NCBI RefSeq assembly: GCF_938015485.1
Contig: NZ_CALLVU010000055.1
Coordinates: forward strand, 1 to 18,792
Source of the DNA: an uncultured Lachnoanaerobaculum sp.
GTDB lineage: Bacteria > Bacillota > Clostridia > Lachnospirales > Lachnospiraceae
Length of the DNA stretch: 18,792 nucleotides
Direction: 5' to 3'
In this document: positions 8,097 to 15,868 of the stretch, piece by piece
Layout of the letters: each line of letters opens with the position of its first letter
Numbering within the stretch: position 1 is the stretch's first letter
The notes under the pieces: model-generated
Databases searched by the model: none
What the model was told of the DNA's origin: nothing
Seen by the model: only the letters and a program-made list of their open reading frames with translations
Made by a program: the position numbers and the translations under genes

Positions 8097-8744
8097 ATGA
8101 GATTATTATTGACAGCCTTTGACCCGTTTGGCGGGGATGCAGTCAATCCTGCACTTGAGGCGGTAAAATTGGTAGCGGATAAGATTGGAAGATTTGATGT
8201 TATAAAGCTTGAAGTACCGACAGTCTTCGGAAAGTCTATAGAGGCGGTGGCAACAGCTATTGAAAGCACACAGCCTGATGTGGTACTTTGTATCGGACAG
8301 GCAGGCGGAAGATATGAAATAACTCCTGAGAGAGTGGCAATCAATATAGATGATGCAAGAATCGCAGATAACGAGGGCAATCAGCCTATAGATAAGAAGA
8401 TATTTGAAGACGGTGAGAACGCATACTTTACTACATTGCCGATAAAGGCAATGGTTGAGGCGATAAGAGATGCCAATCTTCCGGCAGCCGTTTCAAACTC
8501 TGCAGGAACATTTGTATGCAATCATCTTATGTATGGAGTGCTTTATACACTTGCAAAGAAGTATCCTAATGTTAAGGGAGGATTTACACATGTGCCTTTT
8601 ATACCTGAGCAGGTAGCAAGAAGGACACCTGTAGCTCCTTATATGGCACTTGATGACATAAGAAGAGGGCTTGAGGCGGCTATATCCGCTATTGATAAGC
8701 ATTTTGACGGTGATATAGATGTCAACGGAGGAAAAGAGTTCTAA
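8097..8744 (+). CDS. pcp: Pyroglutamyl peptidase I (pyrrolidone-carboxylate peptidase)
   Basis: Cytosolic cysteine peptidase (family C15) that removes N-terminal pyroglutamate from peptides. The 215-residue length is exactly typical. The family N-terminus MRLLLTAFDPFGGDAVNP is present, and the catalytic triad is visible: E78 in TPERVAINIDDARI, C141 in SAGTFVCNHLMYG, and H165 in GFTHVPFIPEQ. An upstream in-frame ATG at 8070 lies inside DUF979; ATG 8097 is chosen because GAAAGGA (8085-8091) is well placed and the protein then begins at the conserved sequence. It is the last gene of the DUF969-DUF979-pcp operon, ended by a terminator at 8756. Confidence 0.96.
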   Translation: MRLLLTAFDPFGGDAVNPALEAVKLVADKIGRFDVIKLEVPTVFGKSIEAVATAIESTQPDVVLCIGQAGGRYEITPERVAINIDDARIADNEGNQPIDKKIFEDGENAYFTTLPIKAMVEAIRDANLPAAVSNSAGTFVCNHLMYGVLYTLAKKYPNVKGGFTHVPFIPEQVARRTPVAPYMALDDIRRGLEAAISAIDKHFDGDIDVNGGKEF

Positions 8745-8755
8745 ATAACTTTTAC

Positions 8756-8789
8756 AAAACCTGTTTTGGAAATCCAAGGCAGGTTTTTT
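8756..8789 (+). terminator. Rho-independent terminator after pcp
   Basis: AAAACCTG pairs with CAGGTTTT, continued by an inner TTTTGG/CCAAGG stem (two G-T pairs) around an AAAT loop, ending in six T residues. It lies 11 bases after the pcp stop. Confidence 0.88.
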
Positions 8790-8807
8790 AAAATAAATTT
8801 ATATATT

Positions 8808-8848
8808 TAACATATGTTACGGAAAAAGATATTTAAAAGGGTTATACT
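8808..8848 (+). promoter_or_regulatory. CRP/FNR-type operator and activated promoter
   Basis: A perfect 12-bp palindrome TAACATATGTTA (8808-8819) lies upstream of a -10 TATACT (8843-8848) that has no good -35. With the start predicted at 8855, the palindrome centre is at -41.5, the position for class II activation by CRP/FNR-family proteins. The extended form TTAAC-N4-GTTAC is one base from GTAAC-N4-GTTAC, which I recall as the proposed clostridial HcpR site. The downstream hemerythrin gene fits nitrosative or redox stress control. Confidence 0.6.
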
Positions 8849-8892
8849 ACAGTAGCAATAGAGATTTGGATTTAACCATAAAGGAGGACTAT

Positions 8893-9237
8893 ATGGATAA
8901 GTTTTTAAAGAATATAAATCATGAAGAAGTTTTAAAATTAGCTGATTTGGTTGAAGCAAGTGAAGGACAGGTAGTTTCAAAGACATTGGCACAGAATAAA
9001 TATGTAAGTATTACAGTTTTTGCATTTTCAAAGGGTGAGGAGATATCAACTCACGAATCTGACGGCGATGCTTTGGTGACAGTGCTTGAAGGCACAGGAA
9101 AGTTTATAGTTGACGGCAAGGAATATATACTTAATGCAGGTGAAAGCCTTGTGATGCCGGCAAGAAAACCGCATTCAGTTCATGCGATAGAGAGTTTCAA
9201 GATGCAGCTTACAGTGGTTTTTCCGCTGGAGAGATAA
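8893..9237 (+). CDS. Small cupin-domain protein
   Basis: A 114-residue single-domain cupin. Residues 38-110 form the beta-barrel. Motif 1 is degenerate (GEEISTHESDGDALVTVLEG, with H54 and no H-x-H pair), while motif 2 (PARKPHSVHA) supplies H94 and H97. Metal binding is therefore possible but non-canonical. The start is ATG 8893, set by an excellent ribosome site AAGGAGGA at 8881-8888, in preference to an in-frame ATG at 8866. It is the first gene of a three-gene operon with an unknown protein and a hemerythrin, behind a CRP/FNR-type operator. The role is unknown; small cupins of this kind are often sensors or stress proteins in redox-related clusters. Confidence 0.88.
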   Translation: MDKFLKNINHEEVLKLADLVEASEGQVVSKTLAQNKYVSITVFAFSKGEEISTHESDGDALVTVLEGTGKFIVDGKEYILNAGESLVMPARKPHSVHAIESFKMQLTVVFPLER

Positions 9238-9249
9238 AAGGAGAGAAAG

Positions 9250-9858
9250 ATGAGTGCAATTTTAGGACCAATACATCATTGGCTTTTTAGAAAGATTAAA
9301 ATACAGAATGATTTGACAAATGCTATTATAGACGTAGCAAAGGATAAGGAGCTTAATGTAGCCCCTCTTGCAGATATAGATGAGAAGTTTTCTTCACTTC
9401 CTGAGGGTGACCTTGGAAATATTATCGACCCTACCAATATCCACGGTTGGTTACAGGATAAGATAGCTATAGTTGAGAGAAGACTGGCATATGTTACAAA
9501 GACTCTTACAGACAACAATCCTGATGCGATAGGAGTTATATGTGAGTGTGCAAGGATATTCGGTGTAGAAAATGCGGTAGAGGCTAATGCTACTCCGGCA
9601 GACGGATTTGAATACTATGAGAATACATTTGTCAGCGGAATGCCTTGTGACGGTGTAAATATGGTTGTCAATGAAGACAGCGATGAGATTACATGGCAGG
9701 AGACTGTGGATATTCATAAGCAGTACTGGGATGAAGTAGGTGTGGATGTGGCATTATTTTATGAGATAAGAAATGCTATGATTGAGGGAGTCTTTGCAGG
9801 CAGTGATTTGTCATACTATAACCTCGGCAACGGCTCATATAAGTTGGTTAAGGAGTGA
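9250..9858 (+). CDS. Conserved-looking protein of unknown function
   Basis: A 202-residue soluble, acidic protein I do not recognise. It opens with the distinctive MSAILGPIHHWLFRKIKIQNDL, containing a His-His pair, and later has CECARIFG and SGMPCDGVNMV with single cysteines that could bind metal or haem, followed by a WQETVDIHKQYWDEVG segment. It has no signal peptide or membrane helix. A GGAGAGAAAG-type ribosome site precedes it, 12 bases after the cupin stop, and its stop lies one base before the hemerythrin start, so it is almost certainly co-expressed with both. The histidine and cysteine placement and context suggest a redox or NO-related cofactor protein (inference only). Confidence 0.82.
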   Translation: MSAILGPIHHWLFRKIKIQNDLTNAIIDVAKDKELNVAPLADIDEKFSSLPEGDLGNIIDPTNIHGWLQDKIAIVERRLAYVTKTLTDNNPDAIGVICECARIFGVENAVEANATPADGFEYYENTFVSGMPCDGVNMVVNEDSDEITWQETVDIHKQYWDEVGVDVALFYEIRNAMIEGVFAGSDLSYYNLGNGSYKLVKE

Positions 9859-9859
9859 T

Positions 9860-10423
9860 ATGTACGGAATAGATATTTTAGTTGAAGAACATAAAAATAT
9901 AATAGAGTTTTGTAAAAGCATGAAGTCTATGTGCTGTTCTATAATAGAGGGAGAAGATGTAGATGTAAATCTTGTAAAGGCATGTGTAGCATTCGGTAAG
10001 AACTATGCAGACCATCTTCACCACGGTAAGGAGGAGAAAATTCTTTTTAAGGTAATGCTTGAAAAGCTCGGACCTGTAGCGGATAAACTTATAAGAAACG
10101 GTATGCTTGTAGAGCATGACCTTGGAAGACTTCATATGAATGAGCTTTTAGAGGCGATAGACAGATATGAGAAGGATCCTTCCACACTCAATAAGCTTGA
10201 TATAATCACAAATGCCTCAGGATATGCTACTCTTTTAAACAGGCATATCGGAAAAGAAGACGAGGTGGTTTATACATTTGCACAGAGAGCACTCTCGGAT
10301 GATGATAAGGAGAGAGTGAATGTAGAGACAAAGGAGTTTGACGAAGCTCCGGAGAATAAGGCGGATGTAGAAAAATACTTGGATTGGCTGAAAAACTTTA
10401 AGGAAAAGTATCCTGCAAGATAG
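9860..10423 (+). CDS. Hemerythrin-like (HHE) domain protein
   Basis: A 187-residue four-helix-bundle protein predicted to carry a di-iron site binding oxygen or nitric oxide. Likely ligands are H11 (EEHKNI), H52 and H55-E59 (DHLHHGKEE), E85-H86 (VEHDLGRLH), H129 and E133 (NRHIGKEDE), the pattern of bacterial HHE proteins. The C-terminal 40 residues form an acidic tail. An in-frame ATG at 9782 lies deep in the previous gene; ATG 9860 is chosen because AAGGAG (9850-9855) immediately precedes it and the protein then starts at the HHE domain. Related clostridial proteins act in oxygen or NO tolerance and iron-sulfur repair, which fits an HcpR-like operator at the head of the operon. Confidence 0.88.
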   Translation: MYGIDILVEEHKNIIEFCKSMKSMCCSIIEGEDVDVNLVKACVAFGKNYADHLHHGKEEKILFKVMLEKLGPVADKLIRNGMLVEHDLGRLHMNELLEAIDRYEKDPSTLNKLDIITNASGYATLLNRHIGKEDEVVYTFAQRALSDDDKERVNVETKEFDEAPENKADVEKYLDWLKNFKEKYPAR

Positions 10424-10466
10424 ACCTTGGTTTAAAAATACATAGAAAAACAAGCAATATTATGGT

Positions 10467-10506
10467 ACACTTCGTGTGAAAGGATTTTCATACGGAGTGT
10501 TTTTTT
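10467..10506 (+). terminator. Strong terminator after the hemerythrin gene
   Basis: ACACTTCGTGTGAAA pairs over 15 bp (two G-T pairs) with TTTCATACGGAGTGT around a GGAT loop, followed by six T residues. Confidence 0.92.
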
Positions 10507-10556
10507 GGATATTTGTACAGTCCATTACAGCACAGTTTGGTATATGAGGTGAACAT

Positions 10557-11480
10557 ATGCAGGATTTAAAAAATTGGAAGCCGCCGGTACTGCCTGAGGA
10601 AATTGAGCAAGCTGATGTGCCGGGAAGTAAGGTTGTAATAACCGAGTATCATATTGACAGAGCGGGAAGGATTTTTCCTTATTTACTTGAGGAGATTGAA
10701 AAAGTTAAGAGTAAAAATGACAACGGAAAGGTAGTTGTATCCGTGTCAGGATGTTCAGGTGTGGGAAAGTCGGGAATATCGGCAGTTCTGTCCTATTATT
10801 TAAATGATATCGGGATAGGAAGCTATATATTGGGAGGAGATAATTATCCGCGCAGAATCCCTGAGTACAATGATGCGGAACGTTTACACCTGTTTAGAGA
10901 AGGCGGATTAAAAGGACTGGTGAAGGACGGTGAGTATACAAAAGAGCGTTTTGACATAGTTCATAAGCTGCAGGAAGACGGAAATGATGCAGACCCTGAA
11001 AATATAAAAAAATATCCATGGTATGAATCATATATAAACGGCGGACGTAATGCGCTGAAGGAGTACCTCGGTACAGCAAATGAGCTTGCATTTAAGGAAG
11101 TTGAAGATGTTGTCAATCAATTTAAATCAGGCGCAGAAAAAATCTGGTTAAAGAGAATGGGAAGAAGCAACACACAGATATGGTATGAAGATGTGAATTT
11201 CAAGGATATCGGAGTTCTTCTGATTGAATGGACACATGGAAACAGTGATTACTTTGAAGGTGTAGATATACCGATACTTTTACACAGCACTCCACAGGAA
11301 ACTTTGAAATACAGACTTTTAAGGAATCGTGACTGCGGAATAGACAGCCCTTTTACGGCTATGGTACTTAATATAGAACAGGGAACATTAGTAGAACAGG
11401 CACATAAGGCAAAGATAATTATTCTGCCGAACGGTGACAGACTAAGCTACGAAGAATATTGTAAATATATAGGAATGTAG
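10557..11480 (+). CDS. P-loop kinase, uridine-kinase/phosphoribulokinase-like
   Basis: A 307-residue cytosolic protein with a Walker A loop GCSGVGKS at 65-72, then GGDNYP (93-98), which resembles the acceptor-binding DDFY/DxxY segment of uridine kinases. VLLIEWTHG sits where Walker B-like residues are expected. The 64-residue N-terminal segment before the P-loop is not typical of uridine kinase. The family phosphorylates small molecules (nucleosides, sugars, ribulose phosphate); the substrate here cannot be read. The gene abuts the GH13_18 phosphorylase with no intergenic space, so it probably phosphorylates a product or acceptor of that enzyme. The ribosome site GAGGTGA is at 10546-10552. 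I found no clear promoter in 10507-10556. Confidence 0.8.
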   Translation: MQDLKNWKPPVLPEEIEQADVPGSKVVITEYHIDRAGRIFPYLLEEIEKVKSKNDNGKVVVSVSGCSGVGKSGISAVLSYYLNDIGIGSYILGGDNYPRRIPEYNDAERLHLFREGGLKGLVKDGEYTKERFDIVHKLQEDGNDADPENIKKYPWYESYINGGRNALKEYLGTANELAFKEVEDVVNQFKSGAEKIWLKRMGRSNTQIWYEDVNFKDIGVLLIEWTHGNSDYFEGVDIPILLHSTPQETLKYRLLRNRDCGIDSPFTAMVLNIEQGTLVEQAHKAKIIILPNGDRLSYEEYCKYIGM

Positions 11481-13199
11481 GTGAATTCAGTGAAGAAAAA
11501 TAATAACGGTCCTATGCTTAATGCGTACCCTGACAGCCTTGGCGGAAGCTTAAGTGATATTGTAAATTTTCTCGGTAAAAAAGAATTGAAGGATGTTTTC
11601 TCTTCATTTTATATTCTTCCGAGTTTGTTTAATACAGATTTGGACAGAGGATTTTCGGTAATTGACTATTCTTTGAATGAACTTTATGCAAAAAGAGAGG
11701 ATTTGGAAAAACTTGAGGAACTTGGAATTGATTTAAAGCTTGATTTTATTTTAAACCATGCTTCAGTACTCTCAAAACAGTTTCAAGATATAATAAAAAA
11801 CGGTGAAAAGTCAAAGTATAGAGATTTCTTTATAGACTGGAACAAGTTTTGGGAAGGCTGCGGTGAAATGACCAAAGAAGGCTATATACAGCCTGATAAA
11901 GAGTATATAAAGGATATGTTCTTTAGAAAACCGGGACTTCCGATACTTATGGTTCGCTTCCCTGACGGAAAGGAAGTTCCTTATTGGAATACCTTTTATC
12001 AGGAAGTAAGGTATCCGACTTTGGATGCTGTGGATATAAGAAATATCACAGGTGTACAGTACAGCATTGCGGACGGATTGGCAAATTTATTAAATAAAGG
12101 TTTATCAGAGGGAAAGTCTCCTTCAAATATTTTAAACGAGTCAAATATCTACACAGATAAGCTAAGCGATGATAAAAAGAAAGAGCTTTGTGAAAGACTG
12201 GAGTCTGAGAGAAAGTACCTCGGACAGATGGATCTTAATATCAAGTCGCCTCTTGTTTGGGAGTTTTATGACGATACTTTAAAGACTTTGGCAAATTACG
12301 GGGCCAAGATTGTAAGGCTTGACGCATTTGCCTATGCCCCAAAGGGAGTCGGTGAGAAAAACTTTTTAAATGAGCCTGCCACTTGGGATATACTTACAAG
12401 AGTGAGAGAATTGGCAGATAAGTACAATGTGAGATTGCTGCCGGAAATCCATGCAAGCTATGAAGAAAAAATCTATGAGAAGATAGCAAATAAAGGCTAT
12501 ATGACTTATGATTTCTTCCTTCCGGGACTTATAATAGATGCGTTTGAACAGCAATCAGGCGAAGTCTTAAAAAAATGGGCCGATGAACTTGTGGAAAAGA
12601 AAATACAGGTAGTAAATATGTTAGGTTGCCACGACGGAATACCTTTGCTTGATCTTAAGGGACTTATAAGTGAAGGAAGGATTCAATCCGTAATAGATAC
12701 TGTGGTAAAGAGAGGCGGATATGTAAAGGATTTACACGGTCAAAAGAATGTATACTATCAGGTGAATGCAACTTACTACAGTGCACTTGGAGATGATGAT
12801 AAGAGAATGCTTCTTGCCAGAGCCATCCAAATCTTTATGCCGGGCAAGCCTCAGGTTTGGTATCTGGATTTATTTGCAGGAAAGAACGACCATGAAGCTG
12901 TAAAGAGGGCAGGAGCCGGAGGCCATAAGGAGATCAATCGTACAAATCTGACTGCTAAAGAGATGGAAGACGGTTTACAAAAAGAAATCGTACAAAAGCA
13001 GCTTGAGTTATTAAGGCTTCGTTCCACATTTGCGGTATTTTCAAATGACGGTGAGTTTACTATGAAATGTGATGAGAGTAAAATATTTATGGAGTGGAAT
13101 AATAATGAAGAAAGAGCGGTACTAAAAGCCGATCTTGCCGACTGTGCTTTTGAGATATTTGTAGAAAAGAACGGTGAGAAAATTTATCAATATAAATAA
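11481..13199 (+). CDS. GH13_18 sucrose-phosphorylase-like enzyme
   Basis: Glycoside hydrolase family 13 subfamily 18 phosphorylase, 572 residues, predicted to use phosphate to split an alpha-glucoside and release glucose 1-phosphate. The N-terminus (MLNAYPDSLGG; then YILPSLF, GFSVIDY, LNHASVLSKQFQDI) closely follows sucrose phosphorylase. Catalytic residues are visible: nucleophile D281 (VRLDAFAYAPKG), acid/base E322 (LLPEIHASYEEKI) and transition-state D385 (GCHDGIPLLD). It is longer than Bifidobacterium sucrose phosphorylase (about 504). Members split sucrose, sucrose 6'-phosphate, glucosylglycerol or glucosylglycerate, and I cannot tell which. The start is GTG 11481, immediately after the kinase stop with AGGA six bases before; GTG 11490 with AGGTGA is an alternative. 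The kinase partner suggests a phosphorylated acceptor or product. Confidence 0.9.
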   Translation: MNSVKKNNNGPMLNAYPDSLGGSLSDIVNFLGKKELKDVFSSFYILPSLFNTDLDRGFSVIDYSLNELYAKREDLEKLEELGIDLKLDFILNHASVLSKQFQDIIKNGEKSKYRDFFIDWNKFWEGCGEMTKEGYIQPDKEYIKDMFFRKPGLPILMVRFPDGKEVPYWNTFYQEVRYPTLDAVDIRNITGVQYSIADGLANLLNKGLSEGKSPSNILNESNIYTDKLSDDKKKELCERLESERKYLGQMDLNIKSPLVWEFYDDTLKTLANYGAKIVRLDAFAYAPKGVGEKNFLNEPATWDILTRVRELADKYNVRLLPEIHASYEEKIYEKIANKGYMTYDFFLPGLIIDAFEQQSGEVLKKWADELVEKKIQVVNMLGCHDGIPLLDLKGLISEGRIQSVIDTVVKRGGYVKDLHGQKNVYYQVNATYYSALGDDDKRMLLARAIQIFMPGKPQVWYLDLFAGKNDHEAVKRAGAGGHKEINRTNLTAKEMEDGLQKEIVQKQLELLRLRSTFAVFSNDGEFTMKCDESKIFMEWNNNEERAVLKADLADCAFEIFVEKNGEKIYQYK

Positions 13200-13207
13200 G
13201 GTTTAGT

Positions 13208-13247
13208 AAAAAAAGAGTAAAACCGATGGTGAAGGTTTTACTCTTTT
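13208..13247. terminator. Bidirectional terminator between convergent genes
   Basis: AAAAGAGTAAAACC and GGTTTTACTCTTTT form a perfect 14-bp stem around a nine-base loop. An A run on the left (T run on the minus strand) lets it serve both the GH13_18 gene and the converging VWA lipoprotein gene. Confidence 0.88.
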
Positions 13248-13258
13248 ATAATTATATT

Positions 13259-14836
13259 TTATTGTTCTTTCACCAATGTAGCCATCTTTTTTACAAGCAA
13301 TAAAAATTCCAACTTACTTGTATCATTTTTGATATCCGGAATTGAATCAAGTAATGACACAACGCTGTCATAACTTGATTTGCCCTTAAACTCCGAATCA
13401 CGAAGTAACATGCCGGTCTCTGCCACTGCGGCGGCAAACTTCATATTATCAGACATCTCGGTTTTGATGGATTCTGTTGTAACAGGATAGTTGAGTTCCT
13501 TACTTGTTTCGGAATCAGGCTCCTTATATCTTACTGCAATATTTAAAAGATCGTCTGAATCATTGGCGACACCGGTTTGATATTTAAGGTTTGAACCTAT
13601 TTCCATAGGTGAATCATTGTCAACTATTTCATATAATACGGTTACTCTGTGGCCTGAGCCTATTTCACCGCCATCCTTGGTATCATCCTTAAAGTCCTCA
13701 TCATCCATGATACGATTTTCGTAGCCTATCAGTCTGTATCCCTTTATAAATTTAGGGTTGAATTCCAACTGGAACTTTACATCCTTTGCTACAGTAAAGA
13801 AGTTTGCACCAAGCTCTTCTGAAAGTACTTTCTTTGCTTCAAATCTTGAATCGATATATGAATAATTTCCGTTTCCGTTGTCAGCCAGTGCCTCCATCTT
13901 GTTATCCTTTATATTTTCAGTACCGAATCCCAGAACGGAAAGGAATACACCGCTTTCTTTTTCCTTCTTTATAAGCCTTGTAAGTTCACCTTCACTTGTG
14001 ATCCCGACATTTAGATCACCATCGGTAGCAAGTATAACTCTGTTATTTCCGTCTGCTTTAAAGTATTTTTCGGCAATTTCATAAGCAGTCTTTATACCCT
14101 CAGATCCTGCAGTACTTCCTCCGGCTTCCAAATCTTCTATAGCAGCCATTATTTCTTTTGAATCCGATCCATTTGCACCTTCAAGTACAACCTGATCGCT
14201 TCCTGCATATGTAACTATGGAAACAGTATCATTTTCTTTTAACTGTTCGCAAAGAAGCAAGAATGCATTTTTAACAAGCGGTAATTTGTTCGGTTCCTCC
14301 ATAGATCCCGATACATCTATAAGGAATACAAGATTTGAAGGTTTCTTTTCAAGTTCCTCCATACTTTTAGCCTGCATTCCGACCATCATCAGCTTGGTGT
14401 CCGGATTCCATGGACATGCGGAAATTTCGGTAGTTACCGAGAATGGTTCACCCTCATTTGGCTGCGGATAGTCATAGTGGAAATAATTGAGCATTTCCTC
14501 AATCCTTACCGCATCGGCAGGCGGTAATTCTCCGGAATTTATAAAACGCCTGATATTTGCATAAGACGCCGTATCCACATCCGCTGCAAATGTGGATAGC
14601 GGTGAAGTAGCTACAGCTTTGAAGTTACTTTCGTCAACAGCATTGTATTCCTCTGTATTATAATTTGCATCATAACTTACATAAGGAGTGGCATATTCAG
14701 CCACCTTTCCGGTATCATAAATTGCACCTTCTGTTTTAGGCTGTGGTCCTGAACATCCTACAAGTAAGGCAGGTGTGCTGAGGGCAAATATCAACATACC
14801 TGCGCTTACCTTACAAAAACTTGATTTATTTTTCAT
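13259..14836 (-). CDS. VWA-domain lipoprotein (YfbK-like)
   Basis: A 525-residue protein predicted to be secreted and anchored to the membrane by lipid: signal peptide 1-27 with lipobox L-V-G-C28. After a linker, residues about 77-126 match the von Willebrand-associated N-terminal domain (TSPLSTFAADVDTASYANIR). The VWA domain follows with an intact metal-ion-dependent adhesion site D174-x-S-x-S178 (LIDVSGSM) and ATDGDLNVG, and then a C-terminal DUF3520-like region. Proteins of this layout are widespread and poorly understood; roles in envelope adhesion or assembly are guesses. A perfect AGGAGG (14845-14850, minus strand) lies 8 bases before the ATG. It lies 29 bases downstream of the araC gene on the same strand, so the two are probably one transcript. 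Confidence 0.9.
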   Translation of the reverse strand: MKNKSSFCKVSAGMLIFALSTPALLVGCSGPQPKTEGAIYDTGKVAEYATPYVSYDANYNTEEYNAVDESNFKAVATSPLSTFAADVDTASYANIRRFINSGELPPADAVRIEEMLNYFHYDYPQPNEGEPFSVTTEISACPWNPDTKLMMVGMQAKSMEELEKKPSNLVFLIDVSGSMEEPNKLPLVKNAFLLLCEQLKENDTVSIVTYAGSDQVVLEGANGSDSKEIMAAIEDLEAGGSTAGSEGIKTAYEIAEKYFKADGNNRVILATDGDLNVGITSEGELTRLIKKEKESGVFLSVLGFGTENIKDNKMEALADNGNGNYSYIDSRFEAKKVLSEELGANFFTVAKDVKFQLEFNPKFIKGYRLIGYENRIMDDEDFKDDTKDGGEIGSGHRVTVLYEIVDNDSPMEIGSNLKYQTGVANDSDDLLNIAVRYKEPDSETSKELNYPVTTESIKTEMSDNMKFAAAVAETGMLLRDSEFKGKSSYDSVVSLLDSIPDIKNDTSKLEFLLLVKKMATLVKEQ

Positions 14837-14865
14837 ATACTCATCCTCCTAATAAAACAACCAAT

Positions 14866-15717
14866 TTATTCATCAATCTGTGCATCACTTGATTTTCTGT
14901 AATGTCTGGGAGAAAGACCGTAGGTCTTTTTAAAGGCGTCTTTAAAGTAGTTGCTGTCATTGAATCCGCAACTCATTGCTATATCGGTTACGGTAAGTTT
15001 TGTGGTGGCAAGCTTTGTGGCGGCCTGCTTTAACCTTACATAGTTCAGATATTCTTTAAATCTCATTCCTGTAGTATTTTTAAATTTTTTACTGAAGTAG
15101 GTATAACTTAGACCTGCCATATCCGCAATATCATCAAGAGTTAGAGGTTTATCATAATTGTCCGTGATATACTTTGCCAATGTCAGCATATGCTCGTCGG
15201 TGGTATTTATAATAGCCGGTGTAGAGCGGTTAAAAGAGCAGAGTCTGATACAGTACAGGAATAATTCTTTCAATAAAAGTCTGAGAGTTTTTGAGCTGTG
15301 TTCATCATCAAGCTTATCCTCCGTAAGCATACTTTGCAGATGCTCATTTATTTTACCTTGATAGGCTGCAGGCACATGGAATACCTCTTTGCTTGAAAAA
15401 TAGTTTTTAAAAGTGTCATTGTTTATATAAATATTGTCAACAAGATCGCTGTATTTAAAGTAAATATTTATTCTCACACATGGAGTATCGGAAGTATATT
15501 TTGTATAGTGCATTTCTCTTGGCGGAATAAGCAAAAAATCTCCTGTATTCATCTCAAGCATTTGATTCTCTATAAAAAAGGTACATTTTGAAGCCTTGCA
15601 ATAATACAATTCATAATACATATGAAAGTGATTGTCAGGCATATTAAATTTATAGCTGTTATTTCTGGTCGCGATGTTCACATAAATTCTGTCAATATCG
15701 GAATTTGATACTCTCAT
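14866..15717 (-). CDS. AraC-family transcriptional regulator
   Basis: A 283-residue DNA-binding regulator. Residues about 20-100 form a cupin-like sensing domain (DNHFHMYYELYYCK, then GDFLLIPPREMHYTKY), as in regulators of sugar or small-molecule uptake. Residues about 180-278 carry two helix-turn-helix motifs: LTLDDIADMAGLSYTYFSKKF and LTVTDIAMSCGFNDSNYFKDAF, ending in the family signature KKTYGLSPRHYRKS. The ribosome site AAGGAGG is at 15722-15728. It is divergent from the MATE/ABC genes, so it may control these, itself and the VWA lipoprotein; the ligand is unknown. Confidence 0.93.
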   Translation of the reverse strand: MRVSNSDIDRIYVNIATRNNSYKFNMPDNHFHMYYELYYCKASKCTFFIENQMLEMNTGDFLLIPPREMHYTKYTSDTPCVRINIYFKYSDLVDNIYINNDTFKNYFSSKEVFHVPAAYQGKINEHLQSMLTEDKLDDEHSSKTLRLLLKELFLYCIRLCSFNRSTPAIINTTDEHMLTLAKYITDNYDKPLTLDDIADMAGLSYTYFSKKFKNTTGMRFKEYLNYVRLKQAATKLATTKLTVTDIAMSCGFNDSNYFKDAFKKTYGLSPRHYRKSSDAQIDE

Positions 15718-15746
15718 GAGGCCTCCTTAAATCAGTAATTAAAAAC

Positions 15747-15752
15747 ATTATA
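15747..15752 (-). promoter_or_regulatory. Extended -10 promoter of araC
   Basis: On the minus strand, TG-T-TATAAT gives a consensus extended -10 about 30 bases before the araC start; the -35 region is poor (TTATTT or TTGTTA). Similar sequences CAGTAATTAAAAA (15733-15745) and CAGTACTTAATTAAAAA (15756-15772) flank it and could be regulator half-sites. Confidence 0.5.
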
Positions 15753-15815
15753 ACACAGTACTTAATTAAAAATAACAAAAAAACAGTAGTTTACTTTGTT
15801 TTGCACTATTTTCAG

Positions 15816-15845
15816 TTGGTTTTTTGGCTTAAGCTGTTGTATAAA
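15816..15845 (+). promoter_or_regulatory. Possible promoter of the MATE gene
   Basis: TTGGTT (15816-15821) and TATAAA (15840-15845) are 18 bases apart, placing a start near 15852, only about 17 bases from the MATE start codon. It is a moderate match. Confidence 0.4.
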
Positions 15846-15868
15846 TTACTTAAACGAAAGGCAAAAGT

